Assembly: GCA_040507005.1 (NCBI GenBank)
Contig: JBEVVS010000001.1
Location: 3,699 to 67,698 of the forward strand
Direction of reading: 5' to 3'
Source: Thiodiazotropha sp040507005
GTDB taxonomy: Bacteria > Pseudomonadota > Gammaproteobacteria > Chromatiales > Chromatiaceae
DNA: 64,000 nucleotides
This document shows positions 53,951 to 63,247 of this stretch, in pieces. Below the pieces are notes generated by a model, which was not told the origin of the DNA, did not search any database, and saw only the letters and a list, made by a program, of their open reading frames with translations. The position numbers and the translations under genes are program-made. The stretch's first letter is position 1, and every line of letters begins with the position of its first letter.

Positions 53951-54360
53951 ACGGGCAATTCGTCATAGGAAGGCAGCTTCCCGGGATCTTGGTACCAGAC
54001 CGCCCGGGAGGCGCAGTAGATATTCTGTATCGGCTTGATTTGTGGATCACCATCGAGAGTACCTGCCGGCACCACCACACTCCTTCCACTTTGAGCCAGC
54101 CAGGGTAGCGAAGACCCACACCTCTTACAAAAACATGTGGCGAAGTGTTTAGCCTCTTTCAGTTCATACCTTCCCACATGCTCTTCTCCCTGCAACCATT
54201 CAAAGTCGCCGGGTTTGATTAACAGGTTGGCGGCAAAAGCGCTGCCGGTGAACTTTCGACAGCGGGAGCAGTTGCAATATTGGAATATCCCCAGGTTACC
54301 CTTAACCACATAGGCGACCTCGCCACACAGACAGCTACCAGTGACACTGTTTTCCGGCAT
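53941..54360 (-). CDS. GFA family (CENP-V/glutathione-dependent formaldehyde-activating) protein
   Basis: About 139 residues from ATG 54360 (MPENSVTGS). Zinc ligands: CLCGEVAY, CNCSRCRKFTGSAF and CKRCGSSLPW, the GFA fold signature. Members bind zinc and include glutathione S-conjugate-binding proteins; the original formaldehyde role is doubtful for many. It converges on nadE, with the ends only about 45 bases apart. Confidence 0.85.
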   Translation of the reverse strand: MPENSVTGSCLCGEVAYVVKGNLGIFQYCNCSRCRKFTGSAFAANLLIKPGDFEWLQGEEHVGRYELKEAKHFATCFCKRCGSSLPWLAQSGRSVVVPAGTLDGDPQIKPIQNIYCASRAVWYQDPGKLPSYDELPVKK

Positions 54361-54457
54361 CTCATCACCTCGATTTTGCAAATATCCATCTAAACGGGAT
54401 GGTACTTTTCCAGCACCCCCCTAGTACAGCCACTCCCATAGCAATCGCTGCATTAGA

Positions 54458-55030
54458 CTACAGGCCATAGCGCCTATTTTCCCTCTCCTCCCAACCGCGC
54501 CGGGTAATCGAATACAACGCATGCTTGGATAAAGGGTGATTGGGGACCAACGCCGGGTGGTCGAAGTCTCGATTTGTGTTGCTCATCCCGAGACGTTGCA
54601 TAACCGCTCTGGAGCGCTGGTTTTTTAATGCAGTAAAGGCCACGACTTCATCCAGCATAAGCGTTTTAAAGGCAAATTCTAAGGTCGCGTTTCCGGCTTC
54701 AGTGGCGTAGCCCCTACCCCAGTGTTTATAGGCAAACCGCCATCCTATTTCAATACAGGGCGAGCAAGGCAGCCGATCCTGAGGTGCATTCAGGCCGAGA
54801 ATACCAATAAAATCACAACATCCCTTTAGCTCTACCGCCCAAAAACCCCAGCCTCTCTCTGCAATCAATTCACGACACCTGTTGGCCAAATCATCACTCT
54901 CATCACGGGATAGGATTTGGGGAAAGAATTCCATTACCCGGGGATCTGCATTGATACCTGCGAATGGTGCGTAGTCTTCGTCACACCATTGGCGGAGTAT
55001 CAGCCGATCCGCCTCAACTATGGACTGCAT
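54458..55030 (-). CDS. GNAT N-acetyltransferase (RimJ/RimL type)
   Basis: 190 residues: DRLILRQWCDEDYAPFAGINADPRVMEFFP at the start and EIGWRFAYKHWGRGYATEAGNATLEFAF, the acetyl-CoA motif A, as in ribosomal-protein or general GNAT enzymes. The end ALKNQRSRAVMQRLGM matches RimJ-like domains. Substrate unknown. It precedes nothing obvious on its strand; the trhP gene upstream ends nine bases away, so the two may be cotranscribed. Confidence 0.85.
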   Translation of the reverse strand: MQSIVEADRLILRQWCDEDYAPFAGINADPRVMEFFPQILSRDESDDLANRCRELIAERGWGFWAVELKGCCDFIGILGLNAPQDRLPCSPCIEIGWRFAYKHWGRGYATEAGNATLEFAFKTLMLDEVVAFTALKNQRSRAVMQRLGMSNTNRDFDHPALVPNHPLSKHALYSITRRGWEERENRRYGL

Positions 55031-55039
55031 AGCCCATCC

Positions 55040-56344
55040 CTAGGCGGGATCAAGATAGCGGCACAGCAGGGCGTTCTCCACCTCATGTGTAGGCAGTTCC
55101 ACACGCACCCGATAGCCCCCGCCTGGCGCCTCCTGCATGGCATTGCCATTTTGGTCCTCCATCCGCAGCAGGGTAAAACTGCGGTTGCCTGTAGGTGTCA
55201 TCAGTTCAACCCGGTCACCTACCCGTATCTTGTTCTTTACATCCAGATCGATCAAACCGGTATCGACATCGATGCCGGTCACTTCCCCCACGAATTGCTG
55301 ACGTTCCGTCTGGGAGCTGCCATAGCGATAGTTTTGCAGCTGCTGGGACTCATGACGCTGATAGAAACCATCGGTATAACCCCGGTTTGCCAGACTCTCC
55401 AAGTCTGCCATCAGCCCGACCTGAAACGGGCGCCCTGCAACGGCATCGTCGATCGCCTGGCGATAGACCTGGGTGGTGCGGGCGGTGTAGTAGTGGGACT
55501 TGGTACGGCCCTCGATCTTCAGGCAATCCACGCCGATGTTCACCAACCGCGCCACATGCTCGACCGCACGCAGATCCCTGGAGTTCATGATATAGGTACC
55601 ATGTTCATCTTCGAACATCGGCATCGGTTCACCTGGCCTGCCCCGCTCCTCGATATAGTAGGTCTGGTCAGCCTCTGCATGGCGGGCGACCCCCGCTGGT
55701 CCCGGCTTGACTGCGGGCGGTTCAACCCCTTGTGACAGCTTGTAATCCCAGCGACAACTGTTGGTACAGGTACCTTGATTGGCATCCCGATGGTTGAAGT
55801 AGCCAGACAGCAGACAACGGCCGGAGTAGGCGATGCAGAGCGCCCCGTGAATGAATACCTCCAGCTCCATATCCGGAGCGGCCTGCCTGATCTCAGCCAC
55901 CTCCTCCAGAGAGAGTTCACGGGAAAGGATCACCCGGCTCAGTCCCTGGCGCTGCCAGAATCGTACTGCCTCTGCATTCACCGTATTGGCCTGCACCGAG
56001 AGATGGACCGGCATCTCCGGCCAGGCCTCTCTGACCATCAGGATCAATCCCGGATCGGACATGATCAGGGCATCCGGCCCCATGGCGATTATCGGTTCGA
56101 GATCCTTGATGAAGGTCTTCAGCTTGGCATTGTGGGGCATCACATTGCATGCAAGATAGAAATGTCGACCCAGGGTATGCGCCTCGTCAATACCGATCGC
56201 CAGATTGTCCTGCATGAAGTCATTGTTCCTGACCCGCAGGCTATAGCGGGGCAGACCGGCATACACCGCATCAGCGCCATAGGCAAAGGCGTAACGGGCA
56301 TTTTTCAGGGTACCCGCGGGTGATAGAAGTTCCGGTCGTTTCAT
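55040..56344 (-). CDS. trhP: TrhP (YegQ), U32-family tRNA hydroxylation protein
   Basis: 434 residues, close to E. coli YegQ (453). It begins MKRPELLSPAGTLKNARYAFAYGADAVYAG and contains MGPDALIMSDPGLI, HGALCIAYSGRCLLSGYF, GTCTNSCRWDYKL and FEDEHGTYIMNSRDLRAVEHV, all near-identical to the family. TrhP is needed for forming 5-hydroxyuridine at tRNA position 34 (prephenate-dependent). Ribosome site AGAGTATGA-like. The GNAT gene follows nine bases on. Confidence 0.93.
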   Translation of the reverse strand: MKRPELLSPAGTLKNARYAFAYGADAVYAGLPRYSLRVRNNDFMQDNLAIGIDEAHTLGRHFYLACNVMPHNAKLKTFIKDLEPIIAMGPDALIMSDPGLILMVREAWPEMPVHLSVQANTVNAEAVRFWQRQGLSRVILSRELSLEEVAEIRQAAPDMELEVFIHGALCIAYSGRCLLSGYFNHRDANQGTCTNSCRWDYKLSQGVEPPAVKPGPAGVARHAEADQTYYIEERGRPGEPMPMFEDEHGTYIMNSRDLRAVEHVARLVNIGVDCLKIEGRTKSHYYTARTTQVYRQAIDDAVAGRPFQVGLMADLESLANRGYTDGFYQRHESQQLQNYRYGSSQTERQQFVGEVTGIDVDTGLIDLDVKNKIRVGDRVELMTPTGNRSFTLLRMEDQNGNAMQEAPGGGYRVRVELPTHEVENALLCRYLDPA

Positions 56345-56361
56345 ACTCTCAATAATCGCAA

Positions 56362-57477
56362 TCAGCGCAGGGTGACCTGCAAGGTCTCGGTAATGGTACC
56401 AAGAAGCAGACGCTCTCTCTCCACCTGTAGATCGACCTTTTCCCCGACTTCCCTATCCATCAGGGCGATGCGGATGTCGTCATAGTTTTTGATCGGCTGT
56501 CCATCGATGGCGAGCAGACGATCCGATTCCTCAGCCCCTGCCTCCTTGGCCCCGCTGTTTTTCACAAATCCGCTGATGCTGGGTGGTGAACTGGCGGTAT
56601 CGAGCAAAACCCCAAGCTTTCCTGTTGCCGGCAAGTCGTGCTTCTCAGCCAGGATCAGATAGTCGGCCATTCTCTCATCCAACTCCCCGGCCCCATCCAC
56701 ATTGAGGATGATTGCCTGGCTGGCGTCGACACGACGGGCCAACCGCTGGGGAATTCCGTCGCCATACATGAGATGGCCGACTCCCGCCAGAATCACCAGC
56801 CGGGATTCGGGATTATCCTGCATCCACTCCGCTGCCCGCTGGGCCATCCCCTCGTCCCAAAGCAGTTGAGCCTCGAGAAAGTTTTCGAAACTCCTGCCAT
56901 CTTTGTGGGGATGGGCTTCGAAGATCGACTGCAGGCGTTGACGGTAGCCCTGGTTATCCTTGTCTATCTCATCGGGCAGTCTCTGTTTCAACGCTGCGGA
57001 GAGGCTCTCGATGCCTTCCCTTCCCACCTGTTGTGTGATCTCACTCTCCAGATTGAGGGCGATCAAAGGTATTCCATGCTCTCTGGCATATTGGAAAATG
57101 GGCCGGTAGAGCCGATAATCGAAGCGCCAGCGACTGAAATACTCCGACTGTCGAATCAGATCGGCATCATCGATCTCCTTGGCCACATAACGGTCGAGGA
57201 CATCCTGGTAGGGCTGAAAAAAGAACTCCAGCCCGATTGCCAGGTCTGAGTGCTTTGCATGCAGTCCCTTGATGATTGCCAGTTGATTGAGATGATGTTG
57301 GTATTGATCATGGGTCTCACCGACGAAGACCACCTTTCGGTCAGCGATCTTCTCGATAAGGCTCGATACATCCAGCATCGCGGTGAGGTCGATCACAGGG
57401 TCCGGTGCAGGTTCATGAGCCCGAGCGCCCATCGCCGCCAAGGCCAGGATGAAAAACAGCAAACGAAAATAGAGCAC
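56362..57477 (-). CDS. ChaN family iron-regulated protein with C-terminal PDZ domain
   Basis: 371 residues. A hydrophobic signal (FRLLFFILALAAMGARA), then the ChaN/DUF399 domain with VVFVGETHDQYQHHLNQLAII, LAIGLEFFFQPYQDVLDRY and ILAGVGHLMYGDGIP, a haem-binding fold linked to iron uptake. It ends in a PDZ-like region (about 285-371, GFVKNSGAKEAGAEESDRLLAIDGQPIKNYDDIRIAL), which ordinary ChaN proteins of about 280 residues lack. Probably periplasmic or membrane-anchored. Its start is only 26 bases from the divergent M1 peptidase start. Confidence 0.8.
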   Translation of the reverse strand: MLYFRLLFFILALAAMGARAHEPAPDPVIDLTAMLDVSSLIEKIADRKVVFVGETHDQYQHHLNQLAIIKGLHAKHSDLAIGLEFFFQPYQDVLDRYVAKEIDDADLIRQSEYFSRWRFDYRLYRPIFQYAREHGIPLIALNLESEITQQVGREGIESLSAALKQRLPDEIDKDNQGYRQRLQSIFEAHPHKDGRSFENFLEAQLLWDEGMAQRAAEWMQDNPESRLVILAGVGHLMYGDGIPQRLARRVDASQAIILNVDGAGELDERMADYLILAEKHDLPATGKLGVLLDTASSPPSISGFVKNSGAKEAGAEESDRLLAIDGQPIKNYDDIRIALMDREVGEKVDLQVERERLLLGTITETLQVTLR

Positions 57478-57503
57478 TACATTCTCCCATTACGATTGAC
57501 CCA

Positions 57504-59687
57504 ATGCGCCTTATGACCAATAAATCCACCATCTGTTACATCCTGCTGGGGTTGGCACTGTTTTGCAAACCACTCTTCGCCACCCCCAGGGTCCATCATG
57601 CACTGCAGGTCTCACTCGATCCCAGCGGTCAAATGCTGCAGGTAACAGATCGGATCAGCCTCACCCCCCACCAGCAGGGGGATGAAACGCAACCCGCCAG
57701 GCATCATCACGGCCGGCTGCGGTTTCTCCTGCATCGCGACCTCAACCCACAAAGCACCACCAAAGGCGTATCCCTGAAAGAGATCGGCCCGATCAGCGAT
57801 ACCGGGCCGTTGATCGAATACCAGCTCAGCATGCCTGAAGATCTGCACCATTTCACCCTGGAGTATGGCGGGAAGATCGCCTACCGGCTGACCACCCTGC
57901 GAGAGAGTCCGGGGCGTGTGAGTGAGCGCATGAGGGGCACGATATCGGAGAAGGGGGTCTATCTTGATGCCAGCGCCGGCTGGTACCCCTACTTTCCCGA
58001 TCTCTTTATCACCTTTGACCTGCAGGTGGAACTTCCCGCAGCCTGGCTGGCCGTGAGTCAGGGTGAAGGGCCAGAGATCAAGCAGGAGGGAGAGAGAAAC
58101 ATCATCCATTGGCATGAACCATCCCCTCAGGATGACATCTATCTGGTCGCTGCCCCATACCACCTCTACCGTCAATCCGCGGCCGGCATCGAGGCACAGG
58201 TATTTCTACGCCAGCAGGATCCCAGCTTAGCGGAAAGGTACATCCAGGCAACCGAGCGCTATCTGGCCCTCTATCAATCCCTGATTGGCCCCTATCCCTA
58301 TGCCAAGTTCGCCTTGGTGGAGAACTTCTGGGAGAGTGGTTACGGCATGCCCTCCTTCACCCTGCTGGGGCCGCGTGTGCTGCGCCTGCCCTTTATCCTG
58401 CATACATCCTACCCCCATGAGATCCTTCACAACTGGTGGGGAAACAGCGTCTACATCGACTACCGGAGCGGCAACTGGGCGGAGGGTTTGACCAGCTACC
58501 TGTCCGACCATTTGCTGGCGGAGCAGCGGGGACGAGGCGCCAATCACCGGCGCACTGCACTCAAACGCTATGCCGATTTCGTACGCAGCGAAAACGATTT
58601 TCCTCTGACGGCTTTCCGGGCCCGCCATACAACCGCCAGCCAGGCGGTAGGCTATGACAAGAGCCTGATGTTTTTTCATATGTTGAGGCGTCATCTGGGC
58701 GATCAAACCTTCATCGAGGGACTGCAGATCTTCTTCCGCGAGAACCGCTTCAGAACTGCCGGGTATATGGATCTGAAGCGAGCCTTCGAGAAGGCCGCCG
58801 GTGAGCCTCTCGAGATCCTGTTTCAGCAATGGACCGAGCGCAACGGTGCCCCCAGGTTGGCGGTGAGTGATCTGACCCTGAAACAGGTGAAGGGTGGCTT
58901 TCGCATCCTTGGTACCCTGCATCAGACCCAAGCCTCCGAGCCTTTTCCATTGGCGATTCCGATGCTGACGCGTTTAACTGACGGACAGGTGATCAAGACA
59001 GTAGTCACCGCCCATGAACCTGAGACACCCTTCGCACTGGATCTGGCGGGCAGGCCGGTGCAGCTCGACATCGACCCCTGGTTCGATCTGTTCAGACAAC
59101 TCGATCCGGCGGAGACCCCGGCCACCCTGAGCCGGCTGTTTGGCAGCGACCAGGTGTTGATCCTGCTACCCGCCAGGGCGGACAAGGGAATGCTGCAGGC
59201 CTATCGAGCCTTGGCCCAAGGGTGGAGCAGCGGCTATGATGAGGCGGAGATCCGGCTTGACAGTGAACTGGATCGATTGCCCCAGGATCGAAGCATCTGG
59301 CTGCTGGGGCGGGAAAATCGTTTTCACCAAGCCCTCATGAAGCAGCTCAGCGACCTGCCCGTTTCCCTGCAGTCCCGGGAGATCACACTGACTGACACCA
59401 GCTATCCAACCGGGGAACACAGTTTTGTCTTGAGCCAGCGCAATCTGCAAAGCGGACAAGCCATGGCATGGGTGGTCGGCAATTCCGACACGGCAGTCAA
59501 ACGACTGGCGAGAAAACTCCCCCACTACGGCAAGTACAGCTACCTGGTATTCAAGGGCGATCAGGCTCAGATAGAGCTCAAGGGTGAGTGGCCGATCACC
59601 CAATCGCCACTACGCTTCAACTTCTCCCAGGACGGGAAGCTGTTTGAGACAACTGAACCCGAACCTCTTGTTTCAATGCCTCACTGA
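57504..59687 (+). CDS. M1 family zinc metallopeptidase (secreted aminopeptidase-like)
   Basis: 727 residues. Signal (ICYILLGLALFCKPLFATP), N-terminal beta domain, then the gluzincin motif HEILHNWWGNSVYIDYRSGNWAEG (HExxH plus downstream Glu). Family GAMEN is replaced by GYGMPSFTLLG, common in bacterial non-classical M1 proteins. A C-terminal non-catalytic region of about 250 residues follows. It is likely periplasmic. Its stop overlaps the TIGR03790-like gene start. The start is at 57504; ATG 57513 is an alternative. Confidence 0.85.
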   Translation: MRLMTNKSTICYILLGLALFCKPLFATPRVHHALQVSLDPSGQMLQVTDRISLTPHQQGDETQPARHHHGRLRFLLHRDLNPQSTTKGVSLKEIGPISDTGPLIEYQLSMPEDLHHFTLEYGGKIAYRLTTLRESPGRVSERMRGTISEKGVYLDASAGWYPYFPDLFITFDLQVELPAAWLAVSQGEGPEIKQEGERNIIHWHEPSPQDDIYLVAAPYHLYRQSAAGIEAQVFLRQQDPSLAERYIQATERYLALYQSLIGPYPYAKFALVENFWESGYGMPSFTLLGPRVLRLPFILHTSYPHEILHNWWGNSVYIDYRSGNWAEGLTSYLSDHLLAEQRGRGANHRRTALKRYADFVRSENDFPLTAFRARHTTASQAVGYDKSLMFFHMLRRHLGDQTFIEGLQIFFRENRFRTAGYMDLKRAFEKAAGEPLEILFQQWTERNGAPRLAVSDLTLKQVKGGFRILGTLHQTQASEPFPLAIPMLTRLTDGQVIKTVVTAHEPETPFALDLAGRPVQLDIDPWFDLFRQLDPAETPATLSRLFGSDQVLILLPARADKGMLQAYRALAQGWSSGYDEAEIRLDSELDRLPQDRSIWLLGRENRFHQALMKQLSDLPVSLQSREITLTDTSYPTGEHSFVLSQRNLQSGQAMAWVVGNSDTAVKRLARKLPHYGKYSYLVFKGDQAQIELKGEWPITQSPLRFNFSQDGKLFETTEPEPLVSMPH

Positions 59688-61027
59688 TGATGGGTCGCTG
59701 CTCCCTATCTGATATCCACCATCGCATCTGTCTGTCGCGACGCTGTCTTTGGATCGGCATCATCAGCCTGATACTGCCCAGTGCCATTCTCGCCGGGGAG
59801 GTCAATCTCTATCTGCCCAAGTATCGCTTGCAGCCGAATGAACTGGCGGTAGTGGTCAATGACCGGGATCCACTGAGTGTCAGGATCGGTGAATATTATA
59901 TGCAAGCGCGGGGATTGCCGGAGGGGAATCTAATCCATCTCTCCTTCGATCCCCATGCTAAATCAATCCCAGCGACTGGATTCAAATCGATCCGGGACGA
60001 GTTATTGCAGAAGACCCCCGCATCGATCCAGGCCTATGCCCTGACCTGGCGCACCCCCTATCGTGTAGGCTGTATGTCCATCACCTCGGCAATCACCTTT
60101 GGCTTTGACAAGAGCTGGTGCTCGTCACAGCTCTGCGCCACCACCCGACACAGTCCCTATTTCAACTACTCGGGAGCTGATCCCCTGAAGGATCTCTCCC
60201 TGCGTCCATCAATCACCGTCGCTGCCGAGAACTTCACTGCAGCCAAACAATTGATCGACCGGGGTCTGCTTGCAGACAGCACTCTTCCCCAGGGGACCGC
60301 CTATCTGTTGAGCACCAGCGATAAACAGCGAAATGTACGGGCCATAGAATTTCCCCACATCTTAAAGCGGATGCGTGGCTGGATAGATACAGAGATCCTG
60401 CGTCGTGACAGCCTGCGCCAGCGCAATGACGTGCTGTTCTACTTCACCGGCAGATCCCGGGTCGCCGGTCTGGAGACACTTAAATTCAGACCCGGCGCCA
60501 TCGCGGACCATCTCACTTCAGCGGGCGGTCAATTGTCGGAAAGCCAGCAGATGAGCGCCATGGAGTGGCTGAAAGCCGGCGCCAGCGGCAGCTATGGCAC
60601 CGTGGTCGAGCCCTGCAACCATCGAGGCAAGTTCCCCAGCCCACTCCTGGTGATGGAGCACTATGCCAGCGGCAGCACCCTGATCGAGGCCTATTGGAAA
60701 AGCGTGCAACAACCGGGGGAAGGGATCTTCATCGGCGATCCCTTGGCTGCCCCCTTCGATCATCTGGAGATCACCCACGAAGCGCGACAGACCAAACTGC
60801 GGACACAAAACCTGAAACCCGGCAGCTATCGGTTATCCCATGCTCCCAGCCCAATCGGACCCTTCAACAAGATCGTCGACCTGGTTGTCAGCTACCATCA
60901 AAAAACATTCACCCTACCCAGGCTTGGGGATGGTTATTACAGGCTGCAGCGACTGGAAAAGATGCGCCCGGACCCATCAACCCTGATCCCTGTACAACGG
61001 GTATCCGGAGAGCCCAGCACCGAATAA
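59687..61027 (+). CDS. TIGR03790 family protein
   Basis: 446 residues, with signal/anchor CLWIGIISLILPSAILAG. Recognisable elements: LAVVVNDRDPLSVRIGEYYMQARGLP, then YALTWRTPYRV, ASGSYGTVVEPCNHRGKFP, and GEGIFIGDPLAAPF, diagnostic of TIGR03790-type caspase-like proteins of unknown function. It overlaps the M1 gene stop by one base, so the two are coupled. The 3' end overlaps the convergent glycosyltransferase by 51 bases. No clear role; the neighbouring peptidase suggests extracytoplasmic processing. Confidence 0.8.
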   Translation: MMGRCSLSDIHHRICLSRRCLWIGIISLILPSAILAGEVNLYLPKYRLQPNELAVVVNDRDPLSVRIGEYYMQARGLPEGNLIHLSFDPHAKSIPATGFKSIRDELLQKTPASIQAYALTWRTPYRVGCMSITSAITFGFDKSWCSSQLCATTRHSPYFNYSGADPLKDLSLRPSITVAAENFTAAKQLIDRGLLADSTLPQGTAYLLSTSDKQRNVRAIEFPHILKRMRGWIDTEILRRDSLRQRNDVLFYFTGRSRVAGLETLKFRPGAIADHLTSAGGQLSESQQMSAMEWLKAGASGSYGTVVEPCNHRGKFPSPLLVMEHYASGSTLIEAYWKSVQQPGEGIFIGDPLAAPFDHLEITHEARQTKLRTQNLKPGSYRLSHAPSPIGPFNKIVDLVVSYHQKTFTLPRLGDGYYRLQRLEKMRPDPSTLIPVQRVSGEPSTE

Positions 61028-61933
61028 ACCTACGCCTATCCCCTTGGTCGCAGCCCAAAGCTTACTCATCTTCGACTGTTCGAACATCAGGATGCGAAAC
61101 AGGTCGTGCAGGCTGGCGAGAAAATCGTAGATGACAAAGCCGGGAATGGTGAACAGGTTTTCACGCCAGATGCGGGTGCGGTTGCGATAGATGGTGTAGC
61201 GACGCCTGGCAGAGTGATTCCAGGCCACAAATCGACGCCCGAACAAGTGGTGTTCAGACTGCGCACCCAACCGATGATAGAGCACCGCATCGGCCACCGC
61301 CATGATCCGGTAACCCCGGCGCAGGGCGCGCAGGCTGAAGTCCACATCCAGATAATCGATGTTGAAGGATTCGCGGATCAAACCAATCTCACGCAACAAT
61401 GAGGCCCTGATCAGACTGCCGGAGCTGATGGCGAAAAACAGATGCGCAAGGGTCGCTGCGTTGGAGAAGTCCTGAATTCCAAAGCGCGGGCTGGAATAGG
61501 CGCCCCGGGGTGCGGTCACATAGCGTGCATCCCTGGTGACTCCCTGTTCATCGTAACGGGGTGCGAAAATAGCCACTTCCGGTGCCTGTTGCCGGGCGCT
61601 CTGGAGCAGCTTTGACACCATATCGGGTGCGGCCCGGCTGTCGTCATCCATCAGCAGCAGCCAGGTCGCTCCCGCATCCAGGGCGGCGCGGATACCCATG
61701 TTCTGCGCCTTGCCCAGCCCCAGGTTCTGCCCGTTTTGTATCAGCTTCACCTGCTCGCCCGCAGATGCGGCAATCTCGGCCAGCCACTTGCCGCTAAGTG
61801 CATCGGTACTGTTGTCGACGATGATCACCTGTGCGACCTGATCCAAATAACTGTGCAAGACGCGCTCAAATCCCCTATCCACGTTGTAGGTGACGGTGAC
61901 TGCAACGATCTTATCGGCTCTATCGATAGACAT
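60977..61933 (-). CDS. Glycosyltransferase family 2 (rhamnosyltransferase-like)
   Basis: 318 residues: KIVAVTVTYNVDRGFERVLHSYLDQVAQVIIVDNSTDA at the start, LLLMDDDSRAAPDMV (DxD) and LREIGLIRESFNIDYLDVDFSLRALRRGYRI in the acceptor region, as in WbbL-like rhamnosyltransferases. The end (IYDFLASLHDLFRILM) has a membrane-associated helix. It is convergent with and overlaps the TIGR03790 gene by 51 bases, which is real coding overlap on both strands. Sugar acceptor unknown. Confidence 0.85.
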   Translation of the reverse strand: MSIDRADKIVAVTVTYNVDRGFERVLHSYLDQVAQVIIVDNSTDALSGKWLAEIAASAGEQVKLIQNGQNLGLGKAQNMGIRAALDAGATWLLLMDDDSRAAPDMVSKLLQSARQQAPEVAIFAPRYDEQGVTRDARYVTAPRGAYSSPRFGIQDFSNAATLAHLFFAISSGSLIRASLLREIGLIRESFNIDYLDVDFSLRALRRGYRIMAVADAVLYHRLGAQSEHHLFGRRFVAWNHSARRRYTIYRNRTRIWRENLFTIPGFVIYDFLASLHDLFRILMFEQSKMSKLWAATKGIGVGLFGAGLSGYPLYRDQG

Positions 61934-62326
61934 GGGGCCATTCTCGCCGATCTACCCATGGTTCGTCACATTTCATTTCTGTTTTGTTATTTCTGTATAA
62001 CCCCCGACTATGGATTCCGCTAGGCATAGTAAAAACGTCAACACCTGGATAGTGACCAACCAGAAATCCTTTGGATGCGGGTAGGCCCCTGACGGTTGTC
62101 TTTCCCAGTAGCGGCATGGATGCCGCGTAAGCCCCTTCACGACAGGGATGTCATGTCGGGGCGTCGGAGAAAGACAAGCGTCAGGGGCCGAGGGATAGAT
62201 ATTCTCTAGAATTTGGCATATCCATTACGACTGGAGCCGTGCTGATTTTCTCTTTATAATGCATCCATGCTGCACCGAACAAAGATTATAATTAATTGTT
62301 ATTAAAAGATTTTATGGGAATTTACC
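61934..62326. other. Intergenic stretch containing structured repeat copy 2
   Basis: About 390 bases between divergent genes. It contains the 106-nt repeat at 62084-62189. The remainder is AT-rich near 62270-62320 (TTATTAAAAGATTTTATGGG), a plausible promoter region for the reductase gene. No other gene seen. Confidence 0.5.
62084..62189 (+). repeat. 106-nt structured repeat, copy 2
   Basis: Same length and layout as the copy at 33059-33164. Arms 62084-62104 and 62169-62189 pair in 20 of 21 positions but the arm sequence differs from copy 1 at ten positions, nine of which keep pairing in both. The 64-base interior aligns without gaps at 46 identities; the first hairpin stem (GCGGCA/TGCCGC, loop TGGA) and the inner stem (GACA/TGTC) show compensatory changes against copy 1. 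Confidence 0.8.
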
Positions 62327-63192
62327 ATGTCTGATAGCGCTGACGAAATCCATCTTGAGAGCAGTTGTGTTGCCACACTCAAATCCACCACACGCATCAC
62401 ACCGGAGACAACCGACGAGGTCCGGCAACTGATACTACAGATCGATGAGCCGGCTTTCCGCTATGCCACCGGCCAGTCCATTGGTGTCCTGGTACCCGGT
62501 CCTCATCAGTTCGGCAACGAGTTTCATCATCGTCGTTACTCAATCGCCAATCCGGTGGAAGCAGGCTCCGGTCAGAACATCGAGCTGGAACTGCTGGTCA
62601 GACGCTGTTTCTATCTGGATGAGATCTCAGGGGAGCAATACCCGGAATCGCTTCAAACTACCTCTGTGATGCCAAGGTAGGTGACAAGATCAAGATCACC
62701 GGCCCTTACAAAAGCCCCTTCAAGATACCCGCCAACACCTCAAGCAATCTGCTGATGATCGGTACCGGTACCGGTGTCGCCCCCTTTCGCGCCTTCGTCC
62801 GGCAGATCTACGATCAGCATGCTGGCTGGAAAGGTGATGTCAGACTATTCTACGGCGATCGCGGGGGTATGAATCTGCTGTACATGAATGATCAACAGAA
62901 AGACCTGACCCAATTCTACGACGATCAGACCTTCAAGGCCTTCAGTGTCTTGACGGACCGCCCCCTCACCGGTGCCGAACAGGGCCTTGAGGAGAGTCTG
63001 AAAGACAATATCGACGAGTGTGCTCGCCTGATTCGCGACCCCAACACCTACGTCTATCTGGCCGGACAGGATGTAGCTGCCGATATGTTCAACAATCTAA
63101 TGGCCGAAACATTCGGCTCGGCAGATGCGTGGAACAAGATTAAAAGCGACTTGACTGAATCAGGTCGTTGGGCGGAGCTGCTCTACCATTAA
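62327..63192 (+). pseudogene. FAD/NADP oxidoreductase (ferredoxin-NADP reductase type), frameshifted
   Basis: Two frames that together form one gene of about 289 residues. The first (62327-62680) has the FAD-binding motif RRYSIANP after TGQSIGVLVPG; it then runs into VMPR and a stop. In another frame the sequence resumes as GIASNYLCDAKVGDKIKITGPYKSPF and continues to MIGTGTGVAPFRAFVRQIYDQ, the NADP-binding motif. The junction is at about 62641-62645 (CCCGGAATC), where one G is missing relative to CCCGGGAATC. The downstream frame also yields FYGDRGGMNLLYMND and the family-specific AGQD...ADMF end. It is either a pseudogene or an assembly or base-call error. It resembles BoxA/FNR-type flavin reductases. 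Confidence 0.8.
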
Positions 63193-63247
63193 GTTTGCAG
63201 GTTAGACTCGGTGGCCGCCTACTAAGCAAACCAAAGCGATTCGGCAA

